Below are positions 8,075 through 15,758 of a stretch of DNA of 64,000 bases, piece by piece. Position numbers and translations under genes: made by a program. The notes beneath the pieces are model-generated. The model saw nothing but the letters and a program-made list of their open reading frames with translations. It made no database searches and was not told the origin of the DNA. The DNA comes from CAYWWY01 sp964580185 (lineage in GTDB: Bacteria > Thermotogota > Thermotogae > MWEM01): NCBI GenBank assembly GCA_964580185.1, contig CAZOJQ010000008.1:8270-72269 (forward strand), written 5' to 3'. How positions within the stretch are numbered: position 1 is the first letter of the stretch; each line of letters begins with the position of its first letter.

Positions 8075-9019
8075 ATGCGGAAAAGCAAAAAAAAGCCCGA
8101 AAGGATTATCGTAATCGGCAAAGAAGAGCATGTAGGCAGTATGATCCAAGAGACGCTACAAAAGAATCCCAGTCCGACGGTAGTCCAGCAGTACATGAAT
8201 CCTTCGGCCCATATTCTGCTTGAAGCGATCCAATCTCCTTTGGAACGACCCGATATGCTGTTAATCGCAGATCCACGTCTTGGACGTTCGGTAGAACATG
8301 AAATCGATCAAGCCAGAAAAGCGGGAGTAAAAATCGAATACCTTCCAAATTTGGTTGAAAAAAGATTGAAACGGATCCCCTTGGATTTAATCGATCAGTT
8401 TCGAGACTATTATGATGTGGTCTTGTCTCAAAAAAAACCTTCTCGTGTGGAGAGGGTTTTTGACGTGTTCGTTTCTTTAAGCGCCCTTGTGCTTCTTTCT
8501 CCGTTGACTCTCGGGGTCGCTTTGGGCATTTTGATTACATCAGGAAGGCCCATTATCTTTGCTCAAAAAAGAGCAGGGGTCTTTGGAGAACTCTTTACTT
8601 TTTACAAGTTTCGAAGTTTGTCCGCCCCCAACGGTCCTGTTGAATTGGAAGATCCCAACAGCGCGATTTCAGAACGGTCAACTGCTTTTGGAAGGTGGAT
8701 CCGGAAAACGCGGATCGACGAAATCCCTCAGTTTTGGAATGTTTTAACGGGGAAAATGGCGTTCATCGGACCGCGGCCAGAGATGGTCCACTATCATCAA
8801 ATGTGCGTCGAGCAAATTCCCTTTTACCCATACCGGTTCCGCGTCAAACCGGGGATTACCGGTTGGGCTCAGGTTTCTTACAAACACACGACAACGGTAG
8901 ATGAATACAAGCGCAAGACAGAATATGATCTGTATTCTATCAAAAACAAGAGCGCCCGATTGAACGCGTTGATTCTCGTAAAGACGATTATCACGATGCT
9001 TGGGATGAAAGGCAAATAA
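8075..9019 (+). CDS. sugar-phosphate transferase (polyprenyl-phosphate glycosyl-1-phosphate transferase type)
   Basis: The C-terminal ~190 residues are a bacterial sugar transferase domain. A membrane hairpin (V-F-V-S-L-S-A-L-V-L-L-S-P) precedes the catalytic F-Y-K-F-R-S-L segment, then the T-R-I-D-E-I-P-Q-F-W-N motif, G-P-R-P-E and the K-P-G-I-T-G-W-A-Q motif. Such enzymes start polysaccharide assembly by moving a sugar phosphate to a lipid carrier. The N-terminal ~120 residues look like the nucleotide-binding-like half of WcaJ-type proteins, but the four usual N-terminal membrane helices are missing. An open frame reaches back to 7988 and another ATG is at 8054. I chose 8075 because GAGGTG lies six bases before it. 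The downstream neighbour is convergent, only seven bases away. Confidence 0.82.
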   Translation: MRKSKKKPERIIVIGKEEHVGSMIQETLQKNPSPTVVQQYMNPSAHILLEAIQSPLERPDMLLIADPRLGRSVEHEIDQARKAGVKIEYLPNLVEKRLKRIPLDLIDQFRDYYDVVLSQKKPSRVERVFDVFVSLSALVLLSPLTLGVALGILITSGRPIIFAQKRAGVFGELFTFYKFRSLSAPNGPVELEDPNSAISERSTAFGRWIRKTRIDEIPQFWNVLTGKMAFIGPRPEMVHYHQMCVEQIPFYPYRFRVKPGITGWAQVSYKHTTTVDEYKRKTEYDLYSIKNKSARLNALILVKTIITMLGMKGK

Positions 9020-9026
9020 CCCAGGA

Positions 9027-9449
9027 TTACAGAGGCCCTGTTGTAAAACTCCTCACTGGGCTGTGCGTCGATGCGATGTGACCGGTCGGATACTCCAAAC
9101 AAGCCATAACGAGCCAGTAGTAAGTCGTATTGGGCTGTAAATCAACTGTGAGCGTATAGGTCTCATCTGTAATCATTATCGGCTGGCCATTCAGAACATA
9201 CAAAACGGGGTCCGTTTGTTCGCTGATGTACAGTTGGTAAAACTCTGTTGGAGTTCCTCCAACCCATGTGAAGGTGGGACGGAGCCCAATATTGGTTGAT
9301 CCGTTCGCAGGAGCGACAAGTTCAGGTGCGGGAGGTACAGGGCGCCGATCTCTTCGTTGACAACCAAGGTTGAGCGCGCACACCAAGACGAGGATAGCAA
9401 TTAATCCTAAAAGAACTATGGTTCGTGTACCGTGCCTTTTCTTCATCAT
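9027..9449 (-). CDS. small lipoprotein with a fibronectin III-like domain
   Basis: The 140-residue protein begins with a basic n-region, a hydrophobic stretch and a lipobox (L-N-L-G-C, cysteine at residue 30), so it should be exported and lipid-anchored. The rest is a beta-rich domain: P-A-P-E-L-V-A-P-A-N-G-S, P-T-F-T-W, Y-Q-L-Y-I, then L-Q-P-N-T-T-Y-Y-W and S-F-T-T-G, the usual pattern of a single fibronectin type III domain. Function is unknown; such domains often mediate adhesion or sit on secreted enzymes. The start has AAGGAGGG. The gene is isolated between a convergent neighbour and a tandem-repeat region. Confidence 0.75.
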   Translation of the reverse strand: MMKKRHGTRTIVLLGLIAILVLVCALNLGCQRRDRRPVPPAPELVAPANGSTNIGLRPTFTWVGGTPTEFYQLYISEQTDPVLYVLNGQPIMITDETYTLTVDLQPNTTYYWLVMACLEYPTGHIASTHSPVRSFTTGPL

Positions 9450-9523
9450 AATCCCTCCTTATGTTCGTTTTTTGGACCTTTATCGGTAGGATCGACGAGG
9501 ATATGCACTCGATCAGAGAACAA

Positions 9524-9589
9524 GACTCAAAGAGCAGGACTCGAAGAGCAGGACTCAAAGAGCAGGACTCGAAGAGCAGGACTCGAAGA
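9524..9589. repeat. 14-bp tandem repeat (four full copies and a partial)
   Basis: The unit GACTCRAAGAGCAG occurs at 9524-9537, 9538-9551, 9552-9565 and 9566-9579, then a truncated copy at 9580-9589. The R position reads A, G, A, G, G. It fills much of the gap between the lipoprotein gene start and the GNAT gene stop. The period is not a multiple of three, so it is not a coding repeat; copy-number variation could change the spacing upstream of the lipoprotein gene. Confidence 0.85.
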
Positions 9590-9605
9590 TCCGTAATCAA
9601 CCAAA

Positions 9606-10574
9606 TTAGACAAAATTGAATCCGGGTAGCGGCATCGGAGGAAGCGCAAATTGCGTAAGCCTTGTGTCTTCCATGATGCCCAGCCGTTCGTAAAGAGAAT
9701 CTGAATCCACAATTTTCACCGTATGGTACGGGGGGAAATAGGTGGATGTCGTTGAACTGTAGTGGTTGAAAATAAGCATGTTTAAAAACTCCAAATCGCT
9801 TTCGGGAATGATGAGTTGGAAGGATGGGTGGCCATCCCGCACCAATTTTTCCATACCAGAAAGCAAACTGATACGGCTCCCCGCATACTCGATAATCCTG
9901 CTTTGATCGGCTTTGAAGGTAAAATACCCTCGATAAATTCCAAAGGCTTTAACCAAATAGGTAGGTCCGATCTGTGCTTTCTCGAGAGATTTGGGCCCTT
10001 CTTGAAGCAACTGCTCGTGCACTTGAAGAAGCGTGGCAAAATCGCTTTCGGTTCTTCGGAAGCGTACATCCTCCGCCCAGTACAAATGAAACACTTCTTG
10101 AAAAAGGTCCGGGGTTAATGGTTCGATTTCGACCGGGATCAATCCTTCCTCTTCTTCCCCGGCAATTTCGAAAAACATCGATTTCCCCATTTCCCGGTAT
10201 CCTCGTCGAAGATATAAGTTTCGATTCCCCGAAATAAGGATCATCTCCACTTTTTCCTGAATCAGTTGGGCTTCCAGTGCTTCCAACACTTTAGAAGCAT
10301 GCCCTTTTTCCCGGAAATCGGGATGCGTGGCGACCCCGCCAAGAAAACCCGTTCGGATTTTTAACCCGGGAATCAAAAGATCTGTCACATACGCAGCGAC
10401 ATGAGAAACAATTTGCCCCGAGTCTTTCGCAATAAAGACATGAGGTAGGTTTTGATCGGAAAACAATAAAGGAAATTCAATTTCCATTGTGGGATCCTGG
10501 TCTTTTCGGAAAATGTCGTTGATTAAACCAAACACTTCCCGCATCTCGTCTTGCCTAGGATTCCTGACGTCCAT
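9606..10574 (-). CDS. GNAT-family N-acetyltransferase
   Basis: A 322-residue protein whose N-terminal ~150 residues form a GNAT domain. The acetyl-CoA pyrophosphate loop is visible as T-H-P-D-F-R-E-K-G-H-A-S (about residues 84-95), after the strand G-F-L-G-G-V-A. The C-terminal half has no family I recognise, but its length suggests a degenerate second GNAT or SCP-like domain. An open frame reaches 10610, but the ATG at 10574 has a perfect GGAGGT (10581-10586) six bases upstream and was chosen. It follows the glycosyltransferase gene by about 30 bases and is the last gene of the long minus-strand run that starts at trpS. Substrate unknown. Confidence 0.78.
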   Translation of the reverse strand: MDVRNPRQDEMREVFGLINDIFRKDQDPTMEIEFPLLFSDQNLPHVFIAKDSGQIVSHVAAYVTDLLIPGLKIRTGFLGGVATHPDFREKGHASKVLEALEAQLIQEKVEMILISGNRNLYLRRGYREMGKSMFFEIAGEEEEGLIPVEIEPLTPDLFQEVFHLYWAEDVRFRRTESDFATLLQVHEQLLQEGPKSLEKAQIGPTYLVKAFGIYRGYFTFKADQSRIIEYAGSRISLLSGMEKLVRDGHPSFQLIIPESDLEFLNMLIFNHYSSTTSTYFPPYHTVKIVDSDSLYERLGIMEDTRLTQFALPPMPLPGFNFV

Positions 10575-10606
10575 GCCGGCACCTCCGCAATCTATGCCCC
10601 GATTTA

Positions 10607-11638
10607 TCAATCATTATTATACCAGATTTTGTCTTGTAGATATAGTGCTTCCCATTGTTTCATTACGTTTTCCCCAGAATAGATGATGCTGAGTTCCTTG
10701 GAATGGGTTTGAAACGCTTCTCGAAGACTTGTGTCTTCTTGAATCCGGCGAAGTTGATCCGCAAATTCTTCGGATGAATCACCAAACAGGTAATGCTCAG
10801 AAAGGATTTCCCGATAAAGCTCGATATTCCTGAGCAACAATGGCAGATGACAATTGGCGGCTTCAAGGACAGTCATCGGGAACAACTCCTGATAGGAGGG
10901 TAGGAATAAAACATCTGCGGCTTGGAAATACTGTGCCACTTCCGAACGATCTACGATCCCGGTGAATTGAAGGTTTTGGGGCGGGTTTTCCATGATTTTT
11001 GCATATCGCTCATAGCCATCAGTCAGCTTACCAAAAGAGAACCCTCCAACCCAAACAAACTGATATTGGGGCAAAAGCAAAGCGGTTTGGACAAAATCGT
11101 CGATGCCTTTGCGCTTTTGCACTTGGCCAGCTCCGACAATCAGAAAATCGCTCTCCTTTATCCCCATTTTGGCGCGAAGCTGGGATTTCTCTTCGGGCGC
11201 AAGGGGTCGGAATATCTCTCCGGAAACGTAGTTGGGGACATAAAAAACTTTTTCTCTACTCAAACCGGCTTTTGTCAAAGTTTCTTTGTAAAATGGATTG
11301 ACAACAACCAATCGGTCGGCTTTGTTATAGAAATGGATCATATATCGAACCAGGAAGGGCATGACCCAGCGTGGGATCTTCAAACTGCCGACAAGGGAAT
11401 CCGGCATAACGTGACAAGAGACTACGACTTTCCTCTTTTTCCGTTTTGCCTTTCTCATCAGGAAATAGGAACCGGGATCGAATGTGTGAATGTGAAGGAG
11501 ATCCCAGTGGTCTTTTGGTTCGAGGACGACCTGAATCTTCTCGGATTGTTGCATAAGCTTCCGGTGCTCGAGAAAAGCCGAATCCACTCCCTGGCCTTTC
11601 ACTTTTCCGGAAACAGAACGGATATACAGTTTCTTCAT
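10607..11638 (-). CDS. glycosyltransferase family 4 (possibly glycolipid-forming)
   Basis: The 343-residue protein has a GT-B fold with the GT4 nucleotide-sugar region E-L-F-P-M-T-V-L-E-A-A near residue 255 (the E-x7-E motif) and a G-x-G-Q-V-Q-K-R-K-G strand near residue 175. The N-terminal K-V-K-G-Q-G-V-D-S-A segment recalls diacylglycerol glucosyltransferases of Firmicutes as I remember them, and plsY two genes upstream also makes membrane lipid, so glycolipid synthesis is a reasonable inference but not proven. The start overlaps the glgX stop (ATGA). An alternative role in glycogen metabolism, suggested by glgX, is less likely because the protein lacks the size and motifs of glycogen synthase. 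Confidence 0.75.
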   Translation of the reverse strand: MKKLYIRSVSGKVKGQGVDSAFLEHRKLMQQSEKIQVVLEPKDHWDLLHIHTFDPGSYFLMRKAKRKKRKVVVSCHVMPDSLVGSLKIPRWVMPFLVRYMIHFYNKADRLVVVNPFYKETLTKAGLSREKVFYVPNYVSGEIFRPLAPEEKSQLRAKMGIKESDFLIVGAGQVQKRKGIDDFVQTALLLPQYQFVWVGGFSFGKLTDGYERYAKIMENPPQNLQFTGIVDRSEVAQYFQAADVLFLPSYQELFPMTVLEAANCHLPLLLRNIELYREILSEHYLFGDSSEEFADQLRRIQEDTSLREAFQTHSKELSIIYSGENVMKQWEALYLQDKIWYNND

Positions 11639-13782
11639 GTGCTTTCTCCCCTTTTCGATACCAGTACCACCATAGTTTTGGGATGGATCAGGATGCTCTG
11701 TTTTATGACCGGGGCTTGCGTTTCATCCTCATAACAACTGCTTTCGCCTTCAAGGAAGGTGTCGATTACCTTGACCCACTTCTTTCCCGGGTAAGAAGGA
11801 ACTTCAAAAGTCAAGGCGTGATCATAGGCATTGATCGCGCAATAGATATCATCATCTGGATCAAGATAAGACTCCAAATCTTCGCCACTGATCACAAACG
11901 CAAGAGTGTGGGATGGATGGCTCCAATCGGGCTTTCCGGGTTTTATTCCGTGCCAGGTTATATCTCGTACGGAGTGAGAAATCTTCTTTCCGGTGAAAAA
12001 GTGCTCTCTTCGAAGGCAATTATGACGTTTCCGAAAAGCAATCATTTTTTGGACAAAGAGGTGGATGTCCGAAAACTGGTCTTTTCTGGACCAATCCAAC
12101 CAAGTCAACTCATTGTCGTGACAATACGCATTGTTGTTCCCTAGTTGCGTCCGAGCAAACTCATCACCCATTAAAATCATCGGTGTCCCTTGCGAGACCA
12201 TAAGCAAGGAAAAAAAATTCTTGATTTGTTGTTTTCGCAATCGAACGATCGAGGGGTCGTCCGTTTCTCCTTCATGTCCATGGTTGCATGAAAAATTATC
12301 GTTGGACCCGTCTTGATTGTTTTCTCCATTCATGAGGTTGTGTTTCCGCGAATAGGAAACAAGATCCCACATCGTAAACCCATCGTGCGCAGTTACAAAG
12401 TTGATGCTATCAAACGGTTTTCTCCCGGGTTTATCGTATAAATCACTGCTTCCAGCAATTCTGGTTGCGAGTTCCGGGACTAAGCCCTCATACCCATGAA
12501 AAAACTTACGGGCTACATCGCGAAACTTTCCATTCCACTCGGACCACCCGCTTGGGAAATCCCCGACGAAGTATCCCCCGCCAGCATCCCACCCTTCAGC
12601 GATCAATTTGGATCCCGCGATGATCGGGTCTTCCGCAATGTCCTTCAGTAGAGAGAGGTCTCCGATCCACTTTCCATTGGGCGCTCGACCCAAAACTGAA
12701 GCCAAATCAAAACGAAACCCATCCACGTGCATTTCTGTGACCCAGTACCGAAGCGAATCAAGAATCATCTGTTTGAGCACTGGGTGATTGCAGTTCAGGG
12801 TATTTCCACATCCGGAATAGTTTAGGTAGTAGCGTTTGTTGTTTGGATCAAGCATGTAATAGATGTTGTTGTCAAACCCTTTGAAACTGAGGGTTGGGCC
12901 ATCTTGCGCCCCTTCGCCAGTATGATTGTACACTACATCCAAAAGGACTTCGAGACCGCTATCATGTACTGTTTTCACAAAATCACGGAACTGAATGACC
13001 TGATCTCCCAACTGCAATCCGCGGGTAAAAGACCCTTCAACCGAAAAAAAGTTGAGCGGATCGTATCCCCACATATTCTTCAAGCGTTCTCCAGTCACTG
13101 GGTTGGAGTGAGTGTTTGCGTTCGGGTTAAACTCGAAGATGGGCATCAATTCAATGGATGTAATGCCTAGCTGTTTCAGGTAATCCAGTTTTTCCTCAAT
13201 CCCCATAAAGGTTCCGGGGTACGATACTTGAGACGTGTCGGAAATGGTGAAGAATCGGACGTGTAATTCATAGATAATGGTATCTTTCATCGGGATCCGG
13301 ATCGGGCGATCTTTCCCCCAATCATATTCACCCGAATTAATTACGATTCCTTTTGCCGGGCTTCTGGCCGAATCCAACTGAGAAAAGGATAGATCACCCC
13401 GCGGATCATTCCGATCGTAGCCGTAGGCATGGTCTTCATCCCAATTAAACGCCCCCGAAATGGCTTGGGCATATGGATCCACCAATAGTTTATTGGGATT
13501 GAATCGATGCCCTTCAAGGGGATTGTACGGTCCGATGGCTCGATATCCATAACATTGACCATGTCCCACACCGGTCAGGAAAATGTGCCAGATATCCCCA
13601 GTGCGATTGATCTTAGGATCCAACTCAAATCGGTGGGAAGGACGATCATCATAATAGGCATCATAGAGTTCCAGGATTATTGCTTTCGCATGCCTCGAAA
13701 ATAGGGCAAAATTGGTTCCGTTTGGAGAGACTGTGGGTCCAAGGATATTGGGTTTGCCAGCAGAGACGGTGATCATGGACAC
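11635..13782 (-). CDS. glgX: glycogen debranching enzyme (isoamylase type, GH13)
   Basis: The 715-residue protein has an N-terminal CBM48-like domain (about residues 10-110) and a GH13 (beta/alpha)8 barrel. Catalytic regions are visible: nucleophile Asp in D-G-F-R-F-D-L-A-S, acid/base Glu in L-I-A-E-G-W-D and transition-state Asp in V-T-A-H-D-G-F. It hydrolyses alpha-1,6 branches of glycogen or limit dextrin. Length and motifs match GlgX/TreX. It starts six bases after plsY and overlaps the downstream glycosyltransferase by four bases. No glycogen synthase, branching enzyme or phosphorylase is in the window. Confidence 0.93.
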   Translation of the reverse strand: MSMITVSAGKPNILGPTVSPNGTNFALFSRHAKAIILELYDAYYDDRPSHRFELDPKINRTGDIWHIFLTGVGHGQCYGYRAIGPYNPLEGHRFNPNKLLVDPYAQAISGAFNWDEDHAYGYDRNDPRGDLSFSQLDSARSPAKGIVINSGEYDWGKDRPIRIPMKDTIIYELHVRFFTISDTSQVSYPGTFMGIEEKLDYLKQLGITSIELMPIFEFNPNANTHSNPVTGERLKNMWGYDPLNFFSVEGSFTRGLQLGDQVIQFRDFVKTVHDSGLEVLLDVVYNHTGEGAQDGPTLSFKGFDNNIYYMLDPNNKRYYLNYSGCGNTLNCNHPVLKQMILDSLRYWVTEMHVDGFRFDLASVLGRAPNGKWIGDLSLLKDIAEDPIIAGSKLIAEGWDAGGGYFVGDFPSGWSEWNGKFRDVARKFFHGYEGLVPELATRIAGSSDLYDKPGRKPFDSINFVTAHDGFTMWDLVSYSRKHNLMNGENNQDGSNDNFSCNHGHEGETDDPSIVRLRKQQIKNFFSLLMVSQGTPMILMGDEFARTQLGNNNAYCHDNELTWLDWSRKDQFSDIHLFVQKMIAFRKRHNCLRREHFFTGKKISHSVRDITWHGIKPGKPDWSHPSHTLAFVISGEDLESYLDPDDDIYCAINAYDHALTFEVPSYPGKKWVKVIDTFLEGESSCYEDETQAPVIKQSILIHPKTMVVLVSKRGEST

Positions 13783-13788
13783 CTCGAT

Positions 13789-14391
13789 TTACGGATTCTT
13801 CTTCTTCTCTGTTAGTCTTTTTTCCTCTCCTTTGATCAAACGCTGGATATTTTTTTTGTGCCGGAATACCGAGAGCAAGGTCAAGCCCAAAAACAGAAAA
13901 AAGTAAGAGAGATCAGAGAAAAGGAATAGAGAAGAAATCGTTGCTAAAATCATACCACTCATTGTGGAAAGAGAGACCAAACGGGTTTTTGCAAAGAGCA
14001 GCAACGAACTTCCCAAAAAAATCGAACCTGCAATCGGGCTGAGCGCAAAGAAGACTCCCATTGTTGAAGCAACCCCTTTGCCCGATCGAAATCGGAGAAA
14101 GAGGGAAAAGTCATGGCCAATGACGCCAGCAATCGAAGAGATAAATAATAGTGGTTTTGCTGGTTGGAACACAAGTTGCAGGATCACTAAAGGGACAAGA
14201 ACTTTGCAGCAGTCCATAACAATGCACATGACCGCAACTTTCCAACCAGAGGCTCGGAAGGCATTGGTTGCTCCAACATTTCCACTTCCTACCTTCCGAA
14301 CATCCACTCCTTTTACCCAATACGGGATAATGAAACTGAATGGAATTGAACCACAGACGTACATAATTATTGCCCAAATCACTTCAGTCAT
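13789..14391 (-). CDS. plsY: acyl-phosphate:glycerol-3-phosphate acyltransferase
   Basis: This 200-residue integral membrane protein has about five transmembrane segments and the first PlsY active-site motif G-S-G-N-V-G-A-T-N-A-F-R (residues about 36-47), plus the second conserved region G-H-D-F-S-L-F-L-R-F-R-S-G-K-G-V-A. It transfers an acyl group from acyl-phosphate to glycerol-3-phosphate, the first step of phospholipid synthesis. The C-terminus is a basic tail rich in K and R. Its start overlaps the der stop (ATGA), so it is translationally coupled. Confidence 0.94.
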   Translation of the reverse strand: MTEVIWAIIMYVCGSIPFSFIIPYWVKGVDVRKVGSGNVGATNAFRASGWKVAVMCIVMDCCKVLVPLVILQLVFQPAKPLLFISSIAGVIGHDFSLFLRFRSGKGVASTMGVFFALSPIAGSIFLGSSLLLFAKTRLVSLSTMSGMILATISSLFLFSDLSYFFLFLGLTLLSVFRHKKNIQRLIKGEEKRLTEKKKNP

Positions 14392-15758
14392 ATCGGCCTC
14401 CGAGCCATAAACTTCAAGAAGAGGGGGGACCCCAAACCCATCGAAAGATATTTGCGAAGCCCTCTCTTTAAGGTTTTTTTGTATGTATCGGGGATCTCGG
14501 ATGGATCGTTAACATAGATTGAAATAATGGGTGGTCCCACTGATACTTGGGTGGCATAGTACAGCTTGAGGAATTTTTTCCCGCTTCGGGGGGGCGGAGC
14601 GATCGTCTTTACTTTTTCTAAGGCTGAGTTTATGGCTCCTGTTGAGAAAGAGGATTGGAACGATCGATACGCTTCCTCAATATGAGTGAAGAGTAGATCG
14701 AGCCCTTGTTTTTTCAATGCGGAGACGAACGCAATCAAGCTATAGTCAATGAAGTGGAACCGCTGTTGCACCATCTTTTCCATGGTTTTCAAACCAGGAT
14801 GGGGAATGGTGTCAGATAGATCCATTTTGTTGATCGCAATAATGCTTGCTTTCCCTGCATTTTCGATGATGCCCGCAATTTTCAGGTCTTGGTCGGTGAT
14901 GCCTTCAGAAAAATCGATGACCAGTATACATACATCAGCTCGTTGAATGGCTTTTTGGGCTCTGAGAAAACCATAGCTTTCGATCGTATACTTCTCAACC
15001 CGCGAACGCCTCCTCATGCCTGCCGTATCAATAAAAAGCACTTCTTTCCCCTGCCATCGGACAAGGTCGTCGATGGAGTCTCTTGTCGTCCCTGGTATGG
15101 AAGTGACCAACGCGCGGTCTTTCCCGAGGATCGCGTTAAACATCGAAGATTTCCCGGAGTTTGGCTTACCCACGATTGCTACTTTGATGCAAGGGTTGGA
15201 GGGATTAGGAACAGCAACTAAAGCGCTATCTGATTGTTCAACGGTTTCTTTGCGCTCCAGAAGAATCTCGGAAATTTGGTCTTTTAGATCCTGCAAACCC
15301 ATATTATGAGCTGCAGAGATCATTATCGGCTCTCCCATTCCCAATTCATACAATGCCGATCGACTCGGTTCCGTTTTCTTGTCGCTTTCCGATTTATTGG
15401 CTACGAAAAGAAACGAATACCCACCCTTGCGAATAATCTCGGCGTAGTCGTGATCTTCCTGGGTGGGTAGTTCTTGCGCGCTTACCACAAACAAAAGCAA
15501 ATCCGCTTCATCGAGGATTTCAATGGTTCTCTGACGCATCTTGGACTCTATCTCCCCTTGAGGCCGGGAGAACAAACCACAAGTATCGACAAAACGAACC
15601 TCAGCACCATCAATGATCGCTTCACCATAAACTGCGTCTCGAGTCACTCCAGGGGTATCATCCGTAATGGCCTTGTTCTTTCGAATGAGTTTGTTGAATA
15701 GACTTGATTTCCCCACATTGGGTTTTCCAACGATCATTACGGTAAACAAAGAGTTCAC
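14388..15758 (-). CDS. der: ribosome biogenesis GTPase Der (EngA)
   Basis: The 456-residue protein has two GTPase domains in tandem, the hallmark of Der. The first P-loop is G-K-P-N-V-G-K-S-S-L-F-N (residues 11-22) with D-T-C-G as G3 and N-K-S-E as G4. The second is G-K-P-N-S-G-K-S-S-M-F-N near residue 200 with D-T-A-G-M and N-K-M-D. A KH-like domain follows (about 370-456). It assists 50S subunit assembly. Overlaps of four bases with both rpsA (upstream) and plsY (downstream) show tight coupling. Confidence 0.95.
   Translation of the reverse strand: MNSLFTVMIVGKPNVGKSSLFNKLIRKNKAITDDTPGVTRDAVYGEAIIDGAEVRFVDTCGLFSRPQGEIESKMRQRTIEILDEADLLLFVVSAQELPTQEDHDYAEIIRKGGYSFLFVANKSESDKKTEPSRSALYELGMGEPIMISAAHNMGLQDLKDQISEILLERKETVEQSDSALVAVPNPSNPCIKVAIVGKPNSGKSSMFNAILGKDRALVTSIPGTTRDSIDDLVRWQGKEVLFIDTAGMRRRSRVEKYTIESYGFLRAQKAIQRADVCILVIDFSEGITDQDLKIAGIIENAGKASIIAINKMDLSDTIPHPGLKTMEKMVQQRFHFIDYSLIAFVSALKKQGLDLLFTHIEEAYRSFQSSFSTGAINSALEKVKTIAPPPRSGKKFLKLYYATQVSVGPPIISIYVNDPSEIPDTYKKTLKRGLRKYLSMGLGSPLFLKFMARRPI

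Noticed and set aside
9524..9589. CRISPR array
   Set aside because: The 14-bp units are head-to-tail with no spacers, and no cas genes are present.
10922..11734. 270-residue open frame on the plus strand opposite the glycosyltransferase
   Set aside because: Mirror of the real gene; no ribosome-binding site and no family resemblance.
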